This document shows positions 20,001-31,629 of a DNA stretch of 64,000 nucleotides, in pieces (within the stretch, counting starts at the first letter, position 1; the number at the start of each line of letters is the position of its first letter). The notes under the pieces are model-generated. The model was not told where the DNA came from. It saw only the letters and a program-made list of their open reading frames with translations, and did no database searches. The DNA is taken from NCBI RefSeq assembly GCF_016545825.1, contig NC_052615.1, positions 36,109,516-36,173,515 on the forward strand. The letters run 5' to 3'. Made by a program: the position numbers and the translations under genes. Origin of the DNA: Eucalyptus grandis. Its lineage: Eukaryota > Streptophyta > Magnoliopsida > Myrtales > Myrtaceae.

Positions 20001-23000
20001 CAAGAGCAGCAGAATATGTGCATGCTGTCGATGCAAATGAAGGCGTGGTGTTAGCATGCCAAATGGATGACTCAAGTACCATGGACACAAAAATTTGGTA
20101 CCTTGATACCGGGTGCAGCAATCACATGTGTGGTCAAAAGGAGCTATTTTCGAAGTTAGATGAAACGGTTCGTGGTGAAGTCAACTTCGGGAATAAATCC
20201 AAAATTCTCGTGATGGGCAAAGGTAACATTGATATCAACTCAAAAGATGGTACTAATGTTACTATTGCGGAGACGTTTACTTTGTGCCAGGACTCTTTTG
20301 GAATTTGCTAAGTGTTGGGCAACTATCCGAAAAGGCCACAAAGTTAACATTGAAAATGGTGTGTGCACCATTAGAGGCGCAAACAATAAGTTGATTACGA
20401 CGACACAAATGACGAAGAACCGGATGTTTCCTCTATCCCTTCAGACGAAGACTCTATTGAGTTTCCAAGCAACGACAAAAGATAGCAAGTGGCTTTGGCA
20501 TCTTCGGTTCGGTCATCTAAATTTTCGTGGACTTAAATTACTAGTCCAGAAAAAGATGGTGACTGGCATGCCCTTGATCGACGCTCCAGACCGCTCATGT
20601 GAAGGATGTCTCGTTGGAAAGCAACATCGGAAATCTTTTCCAATTGGGAGAGCTAGAAGAGCCAAGCAACCTCGGAGTTGGTACATACGAGATATCTCGT
20701 GGCCCTATTGAGGTGGAATCATTTGGACAAAAAGGTACACGCTAATTTTTGTCGATGATTTTACTAGAAAACATGGGCTTATTTTTTGAGAGAAAAATCC
20801 GAAGCTTTTGGCAAATTTAAAGAATTCAAAGTCTATGTTGAGAAACAGAGTGGCTTTAATTTAAAGACATTGAGATCGGACAGAGGTGGAGAGTTTACTT
20901 CCAATGAATTTGACAATTATTGTAAAATTCATGGAGTGAAACGTCGTTGATCGCTAGCTATACTCCTCAGAAACGGTATAGCAGAAAGAAAGAATAGAAC
21001 AATTTTTGAAATGGCAAGAAGTATGCTAAAGGCTAAAGCATTACCGAAGAAGTTTTGGGCGAAAGCCGTTGCTTGTGTTGTATTTGTGTTGAACAGTGTC
21101 CAACAAGGAGTGTTCTTGGTAGAACTCCAGAAGAGGCTTGGAGCGGCAACAAGCCAGATGTTTCGTTCCTACGGGTATTTGGGTGTGTAGCATATCCCCA
21201 TATACCGGACGAACGAAGAAAAAAGTTGGATGATAAAAGCGAGAAGTGCATTTTCATTGATATAGTTATGTGACTAAGGGTTATAAGCTATATAATCCTG
21301 TCACGGAGAAGGTAATTATTAGCAGGGATGTCCAATTTTTTGAAGATGAAGCCTGGGACTGGAATCAAAAGGCTGACCAGAAAGGCATTCCTATGGAAGA
21401 TGAACCATTGGTGAGGGAGACCGAAGAATCTTCAATTGAAGATCCATCACTTTCACCTGGTAGTTCATCCTCCTCACCAGCAACGACTGCAGAACCATTG
21501 ATTCGTCGTTCACAACGACCGCAGAAGACGCCAGTAAAATTCAAGGATTATGTGGTCACAAGAGTTGATCATAATGACAAAGTGACGAAATCACGATGAA
21601 ATAATGGTAAACTTTTGTTTATTTGCCGAATGTGACCCCATATCCTATGATGATGCAAAGCAGATGAGAAGTGGAACCAAGCAATGGATGAAGAAATCCA
21701 CTCCATTGAAAAGAATGACACGTGGGTGCTAACTTCTTTACCACCAGTAAGAAGCCTATAGGTGTCAAGTGGGTGTACAAAACGGCAGTGCAAACCCAAC
21801 GGTCAGGTGGACCGTTACAAAGCTAGATTGGTGGTGAAAGGCTACAAGCAAAAGCCAGGTATTGATTATTTTGAAGTATTTGCACCAGTGGCTCGAATGG
21901 ATACCATTCGAATGATCTTGGCACTTGCAGCTCAAAACCGTTGGAAAATCCATCAAATGGATGTGAAATCGGCATTCCTCAATGGTTTTCTTGATGAGGA
22001 ACTATATGTGGAGCAACCACAAGGTTATGTGAAGAAAGGGCGTGAAAATCAAGTTTATAAATTGAAGAAAGCGTTGTATGGGCTAAAACAGGCACCTCGA
22101 GCTTGGTACACGAGGATTGATACTTACCTGTTGGAGCATGGCTTTCAAAAGTGCCCTTATGAGCATACACGTATATCAAATCAAATACTAACGGCGATAT
22201 TATAATTGTTTGCCTTTATGTTGATGATTTGATATTTACAGGAAGCTGTGAGAAGATGTTTGCTGAATTCAGGGAGGCCATGACAAGTCAATTTGAGATG
22301 ACAGATTTGGGATTAATGTCCTATTTTCTGGGCCTTGAAGTGAAGCAGACAAATGAAGGCATTTTTGTTTCACAGCAGAAGTATGCTAATGATATCTTGA
22401 AGCGATTCAATATGGAAATGCTCAAATCAATTCGAACTCCTGTAGCAGAAAGGTTGGAGTTGAAGAAAGAAGGAACCGGTGAATTGGTAAATCCCACTTA
22501 TTTTAAAAGTATCGTTGGCAGTTTAAGATATTTGGCTACCACTAGGCCAGATATAACTTATGGCGTGGGAATTATTAGTCGGTTTATGGAGAAACCATAC
22601 CAATCACATTTGCAAGCAGCAAAAAGAATTTTAAGGTATGTCAGTGGAACTCGCGATCATGGAATTTTATATTCTTACACTGACAACTTCAGTTTAGTAG
22701 GGTATACAGACAGTGATTGGGCAGGTGATACTGAAACACGGAAGAGCACTTCCGGATATGCGTTCTTTCTTGGATCAGAATAATTTCTTGGTCATCAAAG
22801 AAACAAGAAGTTATTGCACTCTCAACAGTCGAAGCAGAATACATTGCAGTATCTTCAGCAGCATGTCGCTATGTGGCTTCAAGGATGCTTTTTGAGCTTA
22901 TGCATGAACAAAAAGGTCCTACTAAATTGATGTGTGATAACAAGTCAGCGATTGCATTAGCCAAGAATCCTGTATTTCATGGCAGGAGCAAACATATCGA

Positions 23001-23160
23001 CATCAAGTATCATTATATTCGTGAGCTGATTAAAGAAGGTGAGATTGAACTTGATTTCTGTAAATCCAAGACCAGATTGCGATATTTTGACAAAACCATT
23101 GAAGGCGGATTCGTTCGAGAAATTGAAGACAATGCTTGGTGTCGTAGTCTTACAAAATCA
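20001..23160 (+). pseudogene. Copia-2 pol remnant (PR-INT-RT-RH)
   Basis: The protease motif is 'WYLDTGCSNHMCG' (20097). The GAG-pre-integrase/zinc region has 'WLWHLRFGHLNFRGLK' (20491) followed by 'CEGCLVGKQHRKSFP'. The integrase core is fragmented between 20690 and 21060. The late integrase region has '[20 protein letters not shown]' (21118). The reverse transcriptase has '[20 protein letters not shown]' (21807), '[19 protein letters not shown]' (21955), '[15 protein letters not shown]' and YVDDL (about 22219). RNase H has 'GYTDSDWAGDTETRKSTSGY' (22700), then 'VEAEYIA', then 'KHIDIKYHYIRELI' (22993). At least seven frame changes separate these blocks. Confidence 0.88.
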
Positions 23161-23161
23161 A

Positions 23162-23174
23162 TTTTAAGGGAGGC
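23162..23174 (+). other. Copia-2 polypurine tract
   Basis: 'ttttaagggaggc' lies directly before the 3' LTR; its AAGGGAGG core is the expected plus-strand primer site. Confidence 0.75.
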
Positions 23175-23698
23175 TGTTAAAAATAGTAAAATTGTTTTTG
23201 TGTTTTGATTAGCTTATTTGTCTTTGTCTTTTAATTAATTTTTGGCTAAGTGTGTGAAAGCAAGAGTTAGTCAATTTGTAAAAAAACCAAAGGAGAGAAT
23301 TCTTGAAGAAGCTACAAGGAGAGAATTCTTGAAGAAGCTACAAGTGGTACTTGTTGCTCAAGTCTTGAAGAGTAGGAAGAAAGCTTCAACTTTGTAAACT
23401 TGAACTTGAAGGAAAAGTTTCAGCCCAAAATTGTTGACTCCTTGGCCAAGAAGAAATGTTCAACTTCAAATCTTGAAGATAATGGTGGTGAAAATGCTTA
23501 TAAATATAGGGTTATGTTAGTTTTTTTTTGAGTGTGAGAGTGTCTGTAAAAGTAGGAGAGAGTGAGATTTGAGAGAGAGTTTTAAGCTTAGCAAAGTTAG
23601 TGTGTGTACTCTCTTAAGCCTTTACAAAGGCATATTGTGTAATATAATCTCTCTTTGTGTGTGTACTTTCTCCCTCCAAATCCTTTTTGGTTCCAACA
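23175..23698 (+). repeat. Copia-2 3' LTR with internal 26-bp tandem duplication
   Basis: It is nearly identical to 18642-19136. The 29 extra bases are a 26-bp tandem duplication near 23293-23344 (unit starts 'ggagagaattcttgaag'), a TT within 'tctttgtctttt' and one extra T near 23653. It ends CCAACA before CGCCC (23699-23703). Confidence 0.95.
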
Positions 23699-24110
23699 CG
23701 CCCACCGGAGGAGCTGGTGCAACTTATCTGCATTTGACGCGAAGAATGACGTTGCCGCGTGTGCCGTTTTCGAACTCGATCTCCTCTGCTTTCTCAACTT
23801 TGACCTCCTGAACATCAAGACTTGAAAAGTGAGATTGAAGACTGAGGCCGTAAAGTGGTGGTACATGGAGAGAACGACGATGAATAGCGTGATTTGCTTT
23901 ATTTACCTTCTCTGATGAAACGTGAATCGTTCCGGACGTTGTGGCCAAGTACCTCTTGACTCGTCCGATAAGTTGCATCGCTGAACGCCTTTTTAGAGTT
24001 TGGACGCCTCGAGTCCCGGAGCTCCGCGATATCCGGAAGTTCATGCGAGAATGACCCCCATTACTTCATTGAATCTTTGAAATTTGACGGATGTAGAAAA
24101 TTTACTGAGG

Positions 24111-25468
24111 CTAGCGCGAATACCGTCCGTTGCCCAAATATTTGGCTCTCCTCACTCCCCGAAAATCAGGGATGTTCGAGCGGTTGTCAACAAACACAAA
24201 TTCCAGGTTATGGAAGCACGAGAGGTCTGGTAATGTATCAATAGATGGGCACCCCACGAGATTTAACGTTGTCAAGTTTTTCAATCTCTCAAGGCCTTTA
24301 ATTTCGAGTAGATTACAGCATCCACAAAAATCTAACCACTCTAAATGTGTTAATTGCGAAACGTCCACTCTTACAAGGGACTCACACCCCACTATAACTA
24401 GACTTTCCAAGTTTTTCAATTTTTCAAAACCTCGAACTTGATCATCTTTCAATATTGGACCACTTGTCCATATATGCAACAATCTCAAAGATTCTAGATG
24501 TTCAAGGCCATCAAGGTTGGACAACTTTGAGCATTCAGGAACAATAAGTGTTGCTAAGGATTTTAATCCCTCTACACCCCTAATCTCTGTCAGCTCTTTG
24601 CACAAGTTAAGATATAATTTTGACAATAATTCCAATCTTGACAAACTCGGTAACTCTTTCAACTCACCACAATTGCTGACAGAAAGTTTCAATAATCTTG
24701 AAGGAAGCTCTGGCATGGATTTCAACAATGGGCAATCCTTGACGGTGAGCTTTTTCAGGTGGATTAAATGAGAAAGTTGAGGAAATGTGCTATGTTGACC
24801 GCTAACTTTCAAAACTGTTAAAGAGGTAGGAAGCTCCGGCAACGATTGAAGCATCTGGCAGTCACCTAATTTAAGTTCCTCAAGACAAGAAACCTTATTG
24901 AATGTGCCATGGAAGCCAGAAACACCTGTGGAACTTAATTGAAGGATCTTCAGTGAAGACAACCCATCTATATGAATTTTCCCTCCCAAACTCTCGCAAT
25001 GTGAGGCATCTAATTCTTCAAGGTTGCCCAACTTGCTAATAGTACTAGGTAAATTACTCAATTCAATACAACAACAAATTTGCAAAAATTTCAAATTTTT
25101 CAAATCCCCAATGGATTTGGGTAATTCACAAATGCCTTCATATGGCTGGTTCAATTTTGGATACGCTTGCGACCAATCACGTTTATCTCGAGGTCCAAAT
25201 GACAAGCGCTGCAATTTCACAAGGGATCCAATACTCTCGGGAAGTTTACATAGCTTAGGGCAATCTCTCAAGTCAAGGGTCAACAAATTTACTAGATGGC
25301 TAATTGAATCGGAAAGTTCAAATAATGATTCGCAACCAGCGGCATCAAGCACTTTCAGCATCTTCAAAGAACTTATACATTGAGGAATTTTCCCTATAGC
25401 AGTCTCGCCTATGTAAAGTTCCTCCAGTTTTTCTAACTTTCCCATTTCTTGGGGTAGCTCATGGAGTT
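24111..25468 (-). other. TNL-1 LRR exon, 3' part (open)
   Basis: About 450 codons stay open from 'LHELPQEMGKLEKLEELYIG' to the stop at 24111. They contain some 17 leucine-rich repeats of about 22-24 residues ('LPKSIGDLKNLKFLQICCCI', 'LPSTISKLGNLEELDASHCE' and so on). LRRs form the curved ligand- or effector-sensing surface. The frame begins with LINE poly-A-derived Lys codons. Because only this part is open, it may reflect lucky survival rather than selection. Confidence 0.88.
25452..25468. repeat. LINE target site duplication (left)
   Basis: gggtagctcatggagtt here is repeated at 31318-31334. Long duplications of 10-20 bp arise from target-primed reverse transcription. The last two T's are ambiguous with the poly-T tract. 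Confidence 0.9.
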
Positions 25469-25557
25469 TTTTTTTTTTTTTTTGGTCGTCAAACATCAAA
25501 CTTGATTACTCATTCTGTCTTGGGAATAAAACACCCATTACATCAGTGCATAAGAGA

Positions 25558-28500
25558 TCAAATAAAGTAGGGGGGATTTGATATCCAGTTCGGGGGTAAG
25601 AAATTATTCCGGCAAGCCTTGGCTATCCAATCCGCGGGGCGATTTGAGCTGCGATGGCAGTGGGCCAGGGAAAGGCCCGGAAGTTGAGCGAGTTTGGCTT
25701 TGGCCCGGCTCACAATCGGTTGCAGTTCCCAGTTGAGTTTAGTGGAAGTCTTTAAAGCGTGCACCAGAGTTGAACAATCCGAATGTACCGAGGAGAGAGA
25801 AAGCGTCGGCTTGTGATAAACTTTAGGGTTTTGTCCATTGCTATCGCTTCCGCTGAGGGGCCAAGGTCGAAGGAACCGCTTCGCAAAGCCATCGACGACG
25901 AAGTCGCGGTGATCTCGGCTGCACACTGTGCGATGGCTGCCTGCGTGTCGAGGAGGGTTGCTTCCGTTTCTTTCTTCCGTGGGGGTTGTTGCTGAGCGTC
26001 TCGCCGATGCGAGGGGGATTTGTTCCGTCGGTGGGAGATGTGTCTATTACCGCATCCGGATCAAAGGAGGCGTCTACGTTGATTCGGATCGTGCCTCGGA
26101 GGAGGTGGATGCCGATCTCAGATAAGTGTTATGTTTTCTTCTCTCTTTTGGGTGTTCTGTTCATGGCCCCGTAACTCTTTGAGGTCGCCTCTGCTCTGGC
26201 GATTGTTGAGTGCGGTCTCGGGTTTTGATGGTTAAAAATGGTCCGATTTCACTCCTTCCAAGCACTCCAAAGACCGCTATGTTGTTAAATTTGCCCGAAG
26301 TAATTGGGTTCTATTTGATTCTGCAGAACCATTCTTCGAACCGGGTGAGGCCAAACCTGGAGATTCGAAGATTTAGGGGGGATGAAATCCATACCTTGGC
26401 CATCCATGGGCATAGAAGAAGAGTATGCTTGGGCGTTTCTGGTTCCTGCTTGCAGATGGGGCATAGAGGAGAAGGTACAATCTTTCTTCGGTGCAAGTTC
26501 TCCATTGTAGCGAGTGCATTGTTGCATGCATTCCGAGAAAAAAAATTTAATTTTGGGTGGGATTGTGGACTGCCAAATATATTTCCAGAGGTTTGGGTTA
26601 GTGTATAAGATGAATGTGCTTGTGTTTCCTGTGGTTGAAGCCTGGCATCCCTGAAAATGAAATAACCACCCTTCACTTCGTAATCTCCTGACTTAGTATG
26701 TATCCAGACCAGTTTATCTTCTTCGTTAGGTAAGCTGATGGGTGTGGCTAGTATTTCTTGGACCCTTGATTCATCAAACATAGAATGCAGTAGATTTTCG
26801 TTCCATGTGCCTATTTCTGTATTGATGAGGTCCGAAACACGTTCTAGTTCGTTATTTGTTGATGGGCCTCCTATAGGGCTACTTTTTAGCCATCTCGTCC
26901 TCATTCGATATTTGTGTTTTTCCATTGCCTATCCTGTGCATTACCTGAGGAGCAACCATGTCCCTGGCCTTGAGGATACTTTGCCAACTCCACGAAGGTC
27001 GGGAGCCTCTTCGAGCGTTCCAGATGTCACCCTGTGAGTAATACAATCCTTTCATGACTTTGGTGAGGAGAGAGTCTGGTTTTTTAAAGATACGCCACAT
27101 CTGCTTAGCTACTTTCTCTCAATTGCCTTACAAATTGATGTAGGTATTTTGAAAATTGAGCGTATTGAGGGATAGCTTGGATTACCGCTTTCAAGAGTAT
27201 TTCTTTTCCTGCCTTTGATAGCAATTTTTCCTTCCAGCTGTCGAGTTTGGAGTTGACCCGAGCTAGTATCCACGTGAAGAGGTCTTTCTTGGAATTCTCC
27301 CAATCTGAAGGTATACCTAAGTACTTCCCTGTCTTGGTAATTTCTTGTACTCGAAGAGTTGAAGCCATGTTTCGCTTTAGAGCCGTAGGACAGCCTTTAC
27401 TGAAGTAGACTCCTGACTTATTAAGATTGATTGCCTGACTAGATGCATAGCAGTATTGATTTAGGATGTTTACCAATTGCTGACATTCTCGCTATTGTGC
27501 CATTCAGAAGAAGATGGAGTCGTCGCGAGAAAGAGAAGGTGGGACGAGTAGGGCGGTGGTTGTTCATTCCGATTCGTGAGCAAGCCATCTTGTCTTTGCT
27601 TTCTTCATCGTAGACAAGACGTTGGCCACGATGATAAAGAGGTAAGGTGAAAGTGGATCCCCTGGCGCAAGCCTCGGGTTGGTTTAAAGGGAGGTCGTGG
27701 TTCTCCATTGTAGTTTATGCTGTAGGTCACTGTGGTCACGCATTGCATAATAATCTGTACCCATTGATGACTGAAGCCTAGTCTTGCTAAACAGGCTTTG
27801 AGGAAGTCCCATTCTATGCGATCGTATGCCTTTTGCATGTCAAGTTTTAAAACTGCTTGGAACTTCTTTTTCCTGCTGCTGTTTCTTAGTTTGTGTAGCA
27901 CCTCTTGAACTATCATTATGTTGTCTTGAATTTGCCTGCCTCCCACAAAAGCGCTCTGTTCCTCTGCAATAATATGTGGTAGAATTGGTTTGAGTCTGTT
28001 TGTAAGTACTTTGGAAATTATTTTGTATAGGAAATTGCAGAGGCTGATAGGGCGGTATTGCTCCAGTTTTTCAAGGTGAGGGATCTTGGGTATCAGTGTG
28101 ATAAGTGTTTTGTTTATTGCAGAGTCTAGGTGACCAGTAGTGAAAAGGTGTTGTACCTTGTTTGGAGAATATCTTTGGAAATTACTGACTAGTGCTCCTT
28201 GTAGAAAATGCCATGAAAACCGTCGGGACTCGGTGCCTTGTAGGCCCCTAACCGCGCACAAAGATGAGTGACCTCCTCCTCCGTGACTCGGAGCCATCAA
28301 GGTTTGATTGATTTGGTCATCCACTAAGGTAGGTATGAGTTCTAGAATGGGTTGGTAGTTGCGGTGGCCCACTGTGGAGTATAAGTTTTTATAAAATTGA
28401 TCCGTCATCCTCTCGTAGGTGATTTTTCCTCTCGACCCAATCTCCGTTATCATTTTTCAGCATTGTTATCTGGTTGCGACTTCTCCTCTCGAATCGTCGT

Positions 28501-29555
28501 CGCATGAAAGAAGCGGGTGTTTTTATCTCCCCACTTTATCCAGCCTTATCCGCGACCGCATCCCCCAAGACATCTCCTCCCGTCGCCATAGTTGGTCAAT
28601 TTCTTTAGTGATCTTTTTTCCTGTGCTGATTCTCCATGACTTTGCAGGCAGTTCATTAGGTTTTGAAGTTCTCCTTGCAGCGTGGTGATTCTCTTCCTGG
28701 CGTGGCCAAATTTGCTTCTGCTCCAGTTAAGCAGTTTCTACTGTACTTGCTGCAGTTTCTCCACCGAGTTAGATCGGTGCCATTCCGTGTATCATTGACT
28801 ATATCTTTGCTTTCAACCGCATCTTTCCAAGATGCTTCGTATTTAAATTGCTTTCGTTTTCTTCTTTTCGGTTGAGCCAAGGATAGGTGAGAGGAGTGTG
28901 ATCCGAGCCTATCGCCGGGAGTGCAAAACATTGAGCCTCGGGGTAAGTGACTCGCCACCTAAGCGAACGTAAAACTCTATCAAGTCTCTTCTTCACCAGA
29001 TTTTCTCCCTCACGTTTGTTTGACCAGTGAAGGAGCATCCCTTGCATTCGAGGTCCATCAAGGAGCATTGACTTACAAAATCTCGAAAAGCTGTTATCCC
29101 GTAAGTTTCGGTTTTGTGCTTTCCCACTTTCTCCCGGTGATTGAGTATTTCGTTGAAATCGCCCAAGCAAAGCCATGGTAGTCGATAGTTCGCACTTGTT
29201 GAATGAATTTGTTCCCATAATCGTAACCTTTCTCTCGAACACATATGGAGCATGTAGAAAAATTATATTCATTCTCTGATTGCTGTTTGTCAGGTGACAT
29301 TGGGTGAATATCGCTGAGGCTGAGGAGGAATTGATGGTCACTTGCATTTGATCATCCCACAATAAAGCTAAGCCCCCTGATGTACCTTTTGGATTAACTA
29401 GGTAACTGTTCTTGAACTTAAGTCTCTTTTTGATTTTGAGCACTTTCTGTTTAGGGTTTTTTGTTTCCATAATGAAAACAAGATTGGGCCGTTCTTGAGT
29501 CACGTTGACTCGCAAGGCCCGAATTGTCGTGGGATTGCCCAACCCCGACAATTCC
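25558..29555 (-). pseudogene. LINE ORF2 (endonuclease, RT, zf-RVT, RNase H)
   Basis: The endonuclease starts 'WNCR' in one frame and 'GLGNPTTIRALRVN' in the next (one extra base). It continues with 'LVFIMETKNPKQKV', 'WLCLGDFNEILNHREK' and the catalytic 'AIGSDHTPL' (near 28900). RT has 'YRPISLCNFLYKIISKVLTN' (28060), 'LKLDMQKAYDRIEWDFL' (27830), 'TRGLRQG' (27665) and a DDS remnant of the FADD box (about 27525). A Cys/His region 'CPICKQEPETPKHTLLLCPW' (26460) follows, then an RNase H-like domain (25926-25558, 'HSDCSTLVHAL', 'RSSNRPADWIAK'). Several frameshifts, including one at 27660, disrupt it. Confidence 0.88.
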
Positions 29556-29566
29556 AGCTAGTAGTT

Positions 29567-30831
29567 TCATGGGTAAGTTGGTGGCTTATTAGGGCTAGCC
29601 ACCAAAGCCCATTGAGTTGATTCTCTTGCCACCCTTATAGGTGTTTCCACTAGTTGATTACTGTCCTCTGAGTTTTGATGTGCGGTTTGTGCTCCATATG
29701 GACAGAACCTTTTTGCTTTCTTTGATCCTGCCGACTTCACATGTTTTCCTTTCGACCTTGCAGGAGAGATGGTCTCCAGCCCTGCCTCAGCTTCCTTCAT
29801 TCGTTCCTCGTGGATTATCATTAGTGATTCTTCATCGATACAGCTATTGCCTCTTTTCTGGGGACTTTTCTCTTCTATCAGAATTATCTCCTTAGATGTG
29901 GAATGATGGTAAATCTCCTTCCCCTTTTGCTGAGTATTACAGACTTGTGTTTGTTGGGTTTCGTGAGATCGATTCGCTCTCGTTTCACCATGGGTGATAG
30001 TGGGGTTTCGGTACTACCTCCACTTCTTCAGGAAGGAGTGCCTGCTTGCCGTAGAATATTTTGCCATAGGAGCTTAATTCCTTCACCTCGGCGCGCAGCC
30101 AATCGCCGCAACGAGCTGGTAAGTTCTGTTCCAACCCTGATTCTCTATACGGTATTTCGGCACACTCCGTGGCGTAATGGCCAATTCGTCCACAGGGAAT
30201 AGCAATAATAAGGCAATGCTCATATTTAAATTCAACCCATATCTTTCTGTTTCTCTAGATTCACAAGCACACCGTCTTTAGAGGGTTTGCTAAGGTTAAT
30301 CGAACTATGGCTTTGCCCACTTTGTAGGTACTACTTCCTTTTGCTTCAAGTTTCACTCGACAACCGCACCAGCTTTGGATGCTAGTTCCTCAATGACAGA
30401 GGAAACTCTCCCATACGGTAATCCGATGAACTTAACCTTAAATCACAATAGCTGAAGTCATAATGTAACTCGGTGTGTATCAGTTCGCATTGCCGGAGTA
30501 TGAGGAGGTGATCGGAGAAGGACCAAGGTCCTGTGTGGAGTACTCGCTGTGCTTCAGTTTCCGATTGGAAGGAGAATGAGTAAAAACCCGGTTCCAACGT
30601 TGCACAGGTAAAGTTTTCAGTCTTCCAAGCTTTCCGCATGAGTGTTTGAAATGCATTGTAGTTTAATGCAGGGTTGGTATAGAATCGACCAAATAGGGTT
30701 TTGCGGCACTCTAGTAATTTATCAGGAGAGATATCACCCGGTATATCGACGACGTCGATTGCATTCCATAGCTTGCCCATGCTTTTACAGAGAGCCGCTA
30801 GTCACCTGTCTTCATTGATTTGATCTGCCAT
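29567..30831 (-). pseudogene. LINE ORF1 (gag-like, DUF4283 and zinc knuckle)
   Basis: It starts at ATG 30829-30831 ('MADQINEDR') but meets TGA at 30802-30804. The continuing frame carries the plant LINE nucleic-acid-binding domain ('LFGRFYTNPALNYNAFQTLM', then 'GPWSFSDHLLILRQ'). Further on (near 30170-30200) a zinc-knuckle remnant 'CGRIGHYATEC' is readable after frame changes. The C-terminal part (29821-29567) is Lys/Ser-rich. ORF1 protein would coat LINE RNA; this copy is not functional. Confidence 0.8.
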
Positions 30832-31317
30832 GGTTATTGTAGGGACTTTGGTGGATTCGTGGGTGTATGGGTTGAAGGGAGCTCTGTTGAGTAAAGCGAG
30901 AGAAGAACCGGAAGTCATTGGATCGAGAGTTGATGAGGAGGGAGGTCGCTGGATCAAGAGTTTATGAGATGGAAGAGGGTCGGATGAGTGAAAATGGGGG
31001 GTGGCTTGATGCGTCGGACAGGGGTTTAAGTTAGGTTTGCGATTTGCCGAATAAGGGTTTTTAGAATCTGAGAAGAGCGTAGAGTCACCGGATTATGAGT
31101 TTATGAGATGAAGGATGGTCAAATGAGTGGGAATGGGGGTGTCTTGTCCATTTAGGGTTTGCGATTATTCGAAGGGGGAGTGATTCAAACCTCGATGCTG
31201 GAACAACACCTAAAGGTTGAGATGCGGAGCTTCGCTGTACGAAGAGAAAGGAGACGGGATGGAAAGCTACCCAGCTGGTAGAGGGGGACTACACAAGCGG
31301 TAGAGGGAGACCTCCAT

Positions 31318-31517
31318 GGGTAGCTCATGGAGTTGAGAACATCCCTGCAAGTTCAAATAAAGGAGGCCCTTGGCTGCTCCAATAGAAGGGTGAATTTGCT
31401 TTAGATACCAACATCTCTTAAGCTTAGTTATCTCTAAATTTCGGAAGGCTAACAGATCGGGCGTAACTCCTAAACGACCGCAACTCTAAGATCTAGAACT
31501 TTCAACTGCTTTGCCAT
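31318..31517 (-). other. TNL-1 LRR exon, 5' part
   Basis: It starts after 'tttcacag' with 'MAKQLKVLD', equivalent to the LRR-2 exon start at about 50760. Frames are broken within the first 150 bases relative to LRR-2 (the 'LPKFRD' motif is readable only after a shift). It runs up to the LINE insertion point. Confidence 0.75.
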
Positions 31518-31629
31518 CTGTGAAACAAAAAAAGATTGATAAATTTTAGCTAAGAATAAGTCATTAGAAACAAAAACAAAAAAAAAAAAAAAAAAAAAAC
31601 AAAACAAAACAATATGATCTCCTTCTAAC

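Larger units (their letters stand above)
18642..23698 (+). mobile_element. Copia-2: Ty1/copia LTR retrotransposon in R-unit A
   Basis: This 5057-bp element has LTRs of 495 and 524 bp (TGTTAA...CCAACA) and a tRNA-Met primer site. Gag has a broken CCHC knuckle, and the pol domains are in copia order. A polypurine tract precedes the 3' LTR. The target duplication CGCCC lies at 18637-18641 and 23699-23703. The joined flanks ('cgaagcatcatcgccc' and 'accggaggagctgg') match the uninterrupted sequence in R-units B (48630) and D (55735). Only one substitution separates the LTRs by eye, apart from small indels and a 26-bp duplication in the 3' LTR, so the insertion is young, yet gag-pol is frame-shifted many times. 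Confidence 0.95.
14391..24110. repeat. R-unit A (3' flank of TNL-1), split by two transposons
   Basis: This long repeat lies immediately 3' of the minus-strand TNL-1 LRR exon. With the fold-back element (16027-17645) and Copia-2 (18642-23698) removed it is about 3 kb. It matches R-units B, C, D and E through shared landmarks: 'gctttgcttgccggaagat', 'gttgcaacaaatgggaaaa', 'gtccagctctgcc', 'ccaaatagatgtcaagg', 'ggcattccgatgactttt' and 'tcgaagcatcatc...ggaggagctgg'. The short frames inside are not maintained between copies, so I do not call a gene. It may represent TNL 3' UTR plus downstream intergenic DNA. Confidence 0.7.
25469..31317 (-). mobile_element. L1-type LINE inserted in the TNL-1 LRR exon
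   Basis: This is a 5.85-kb non-LTR retrotransposon on the minus strand. It has a poly-A tail (T tract at 25469-25483 on +), ORF1 with a gag-like domain and zinc knuckle, and ORF2 with endonuclease, reverse transcriptase, a zf-RVT-like Cys/His region and a C-terminal RNase H. It is flanked by a 17-bp target duplication (gggtagctcatggagtt at 25452-25468 and 31318-31334). The paralogous LRR-2 exon has the uninterrupted site at 50571-50587. It appears full length with a 5' UTR of about 480 bases. Both ORFs carry frameshifts and stops. Confidence 0.93.

Noticed and set aside
25024..25383. 119-codon + strand frame
   Set aside because: Antisense to the open LRR exon of TNL-1; the leucine-rich repeats on the minus strand explain the region.
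28419..29895. Several + strand frames of 70-90 codons (28.4-29.9 kb)
   Set aside because: They are antisense to LINE ORF1 and ORF2, whose minus-strand domains are clear.
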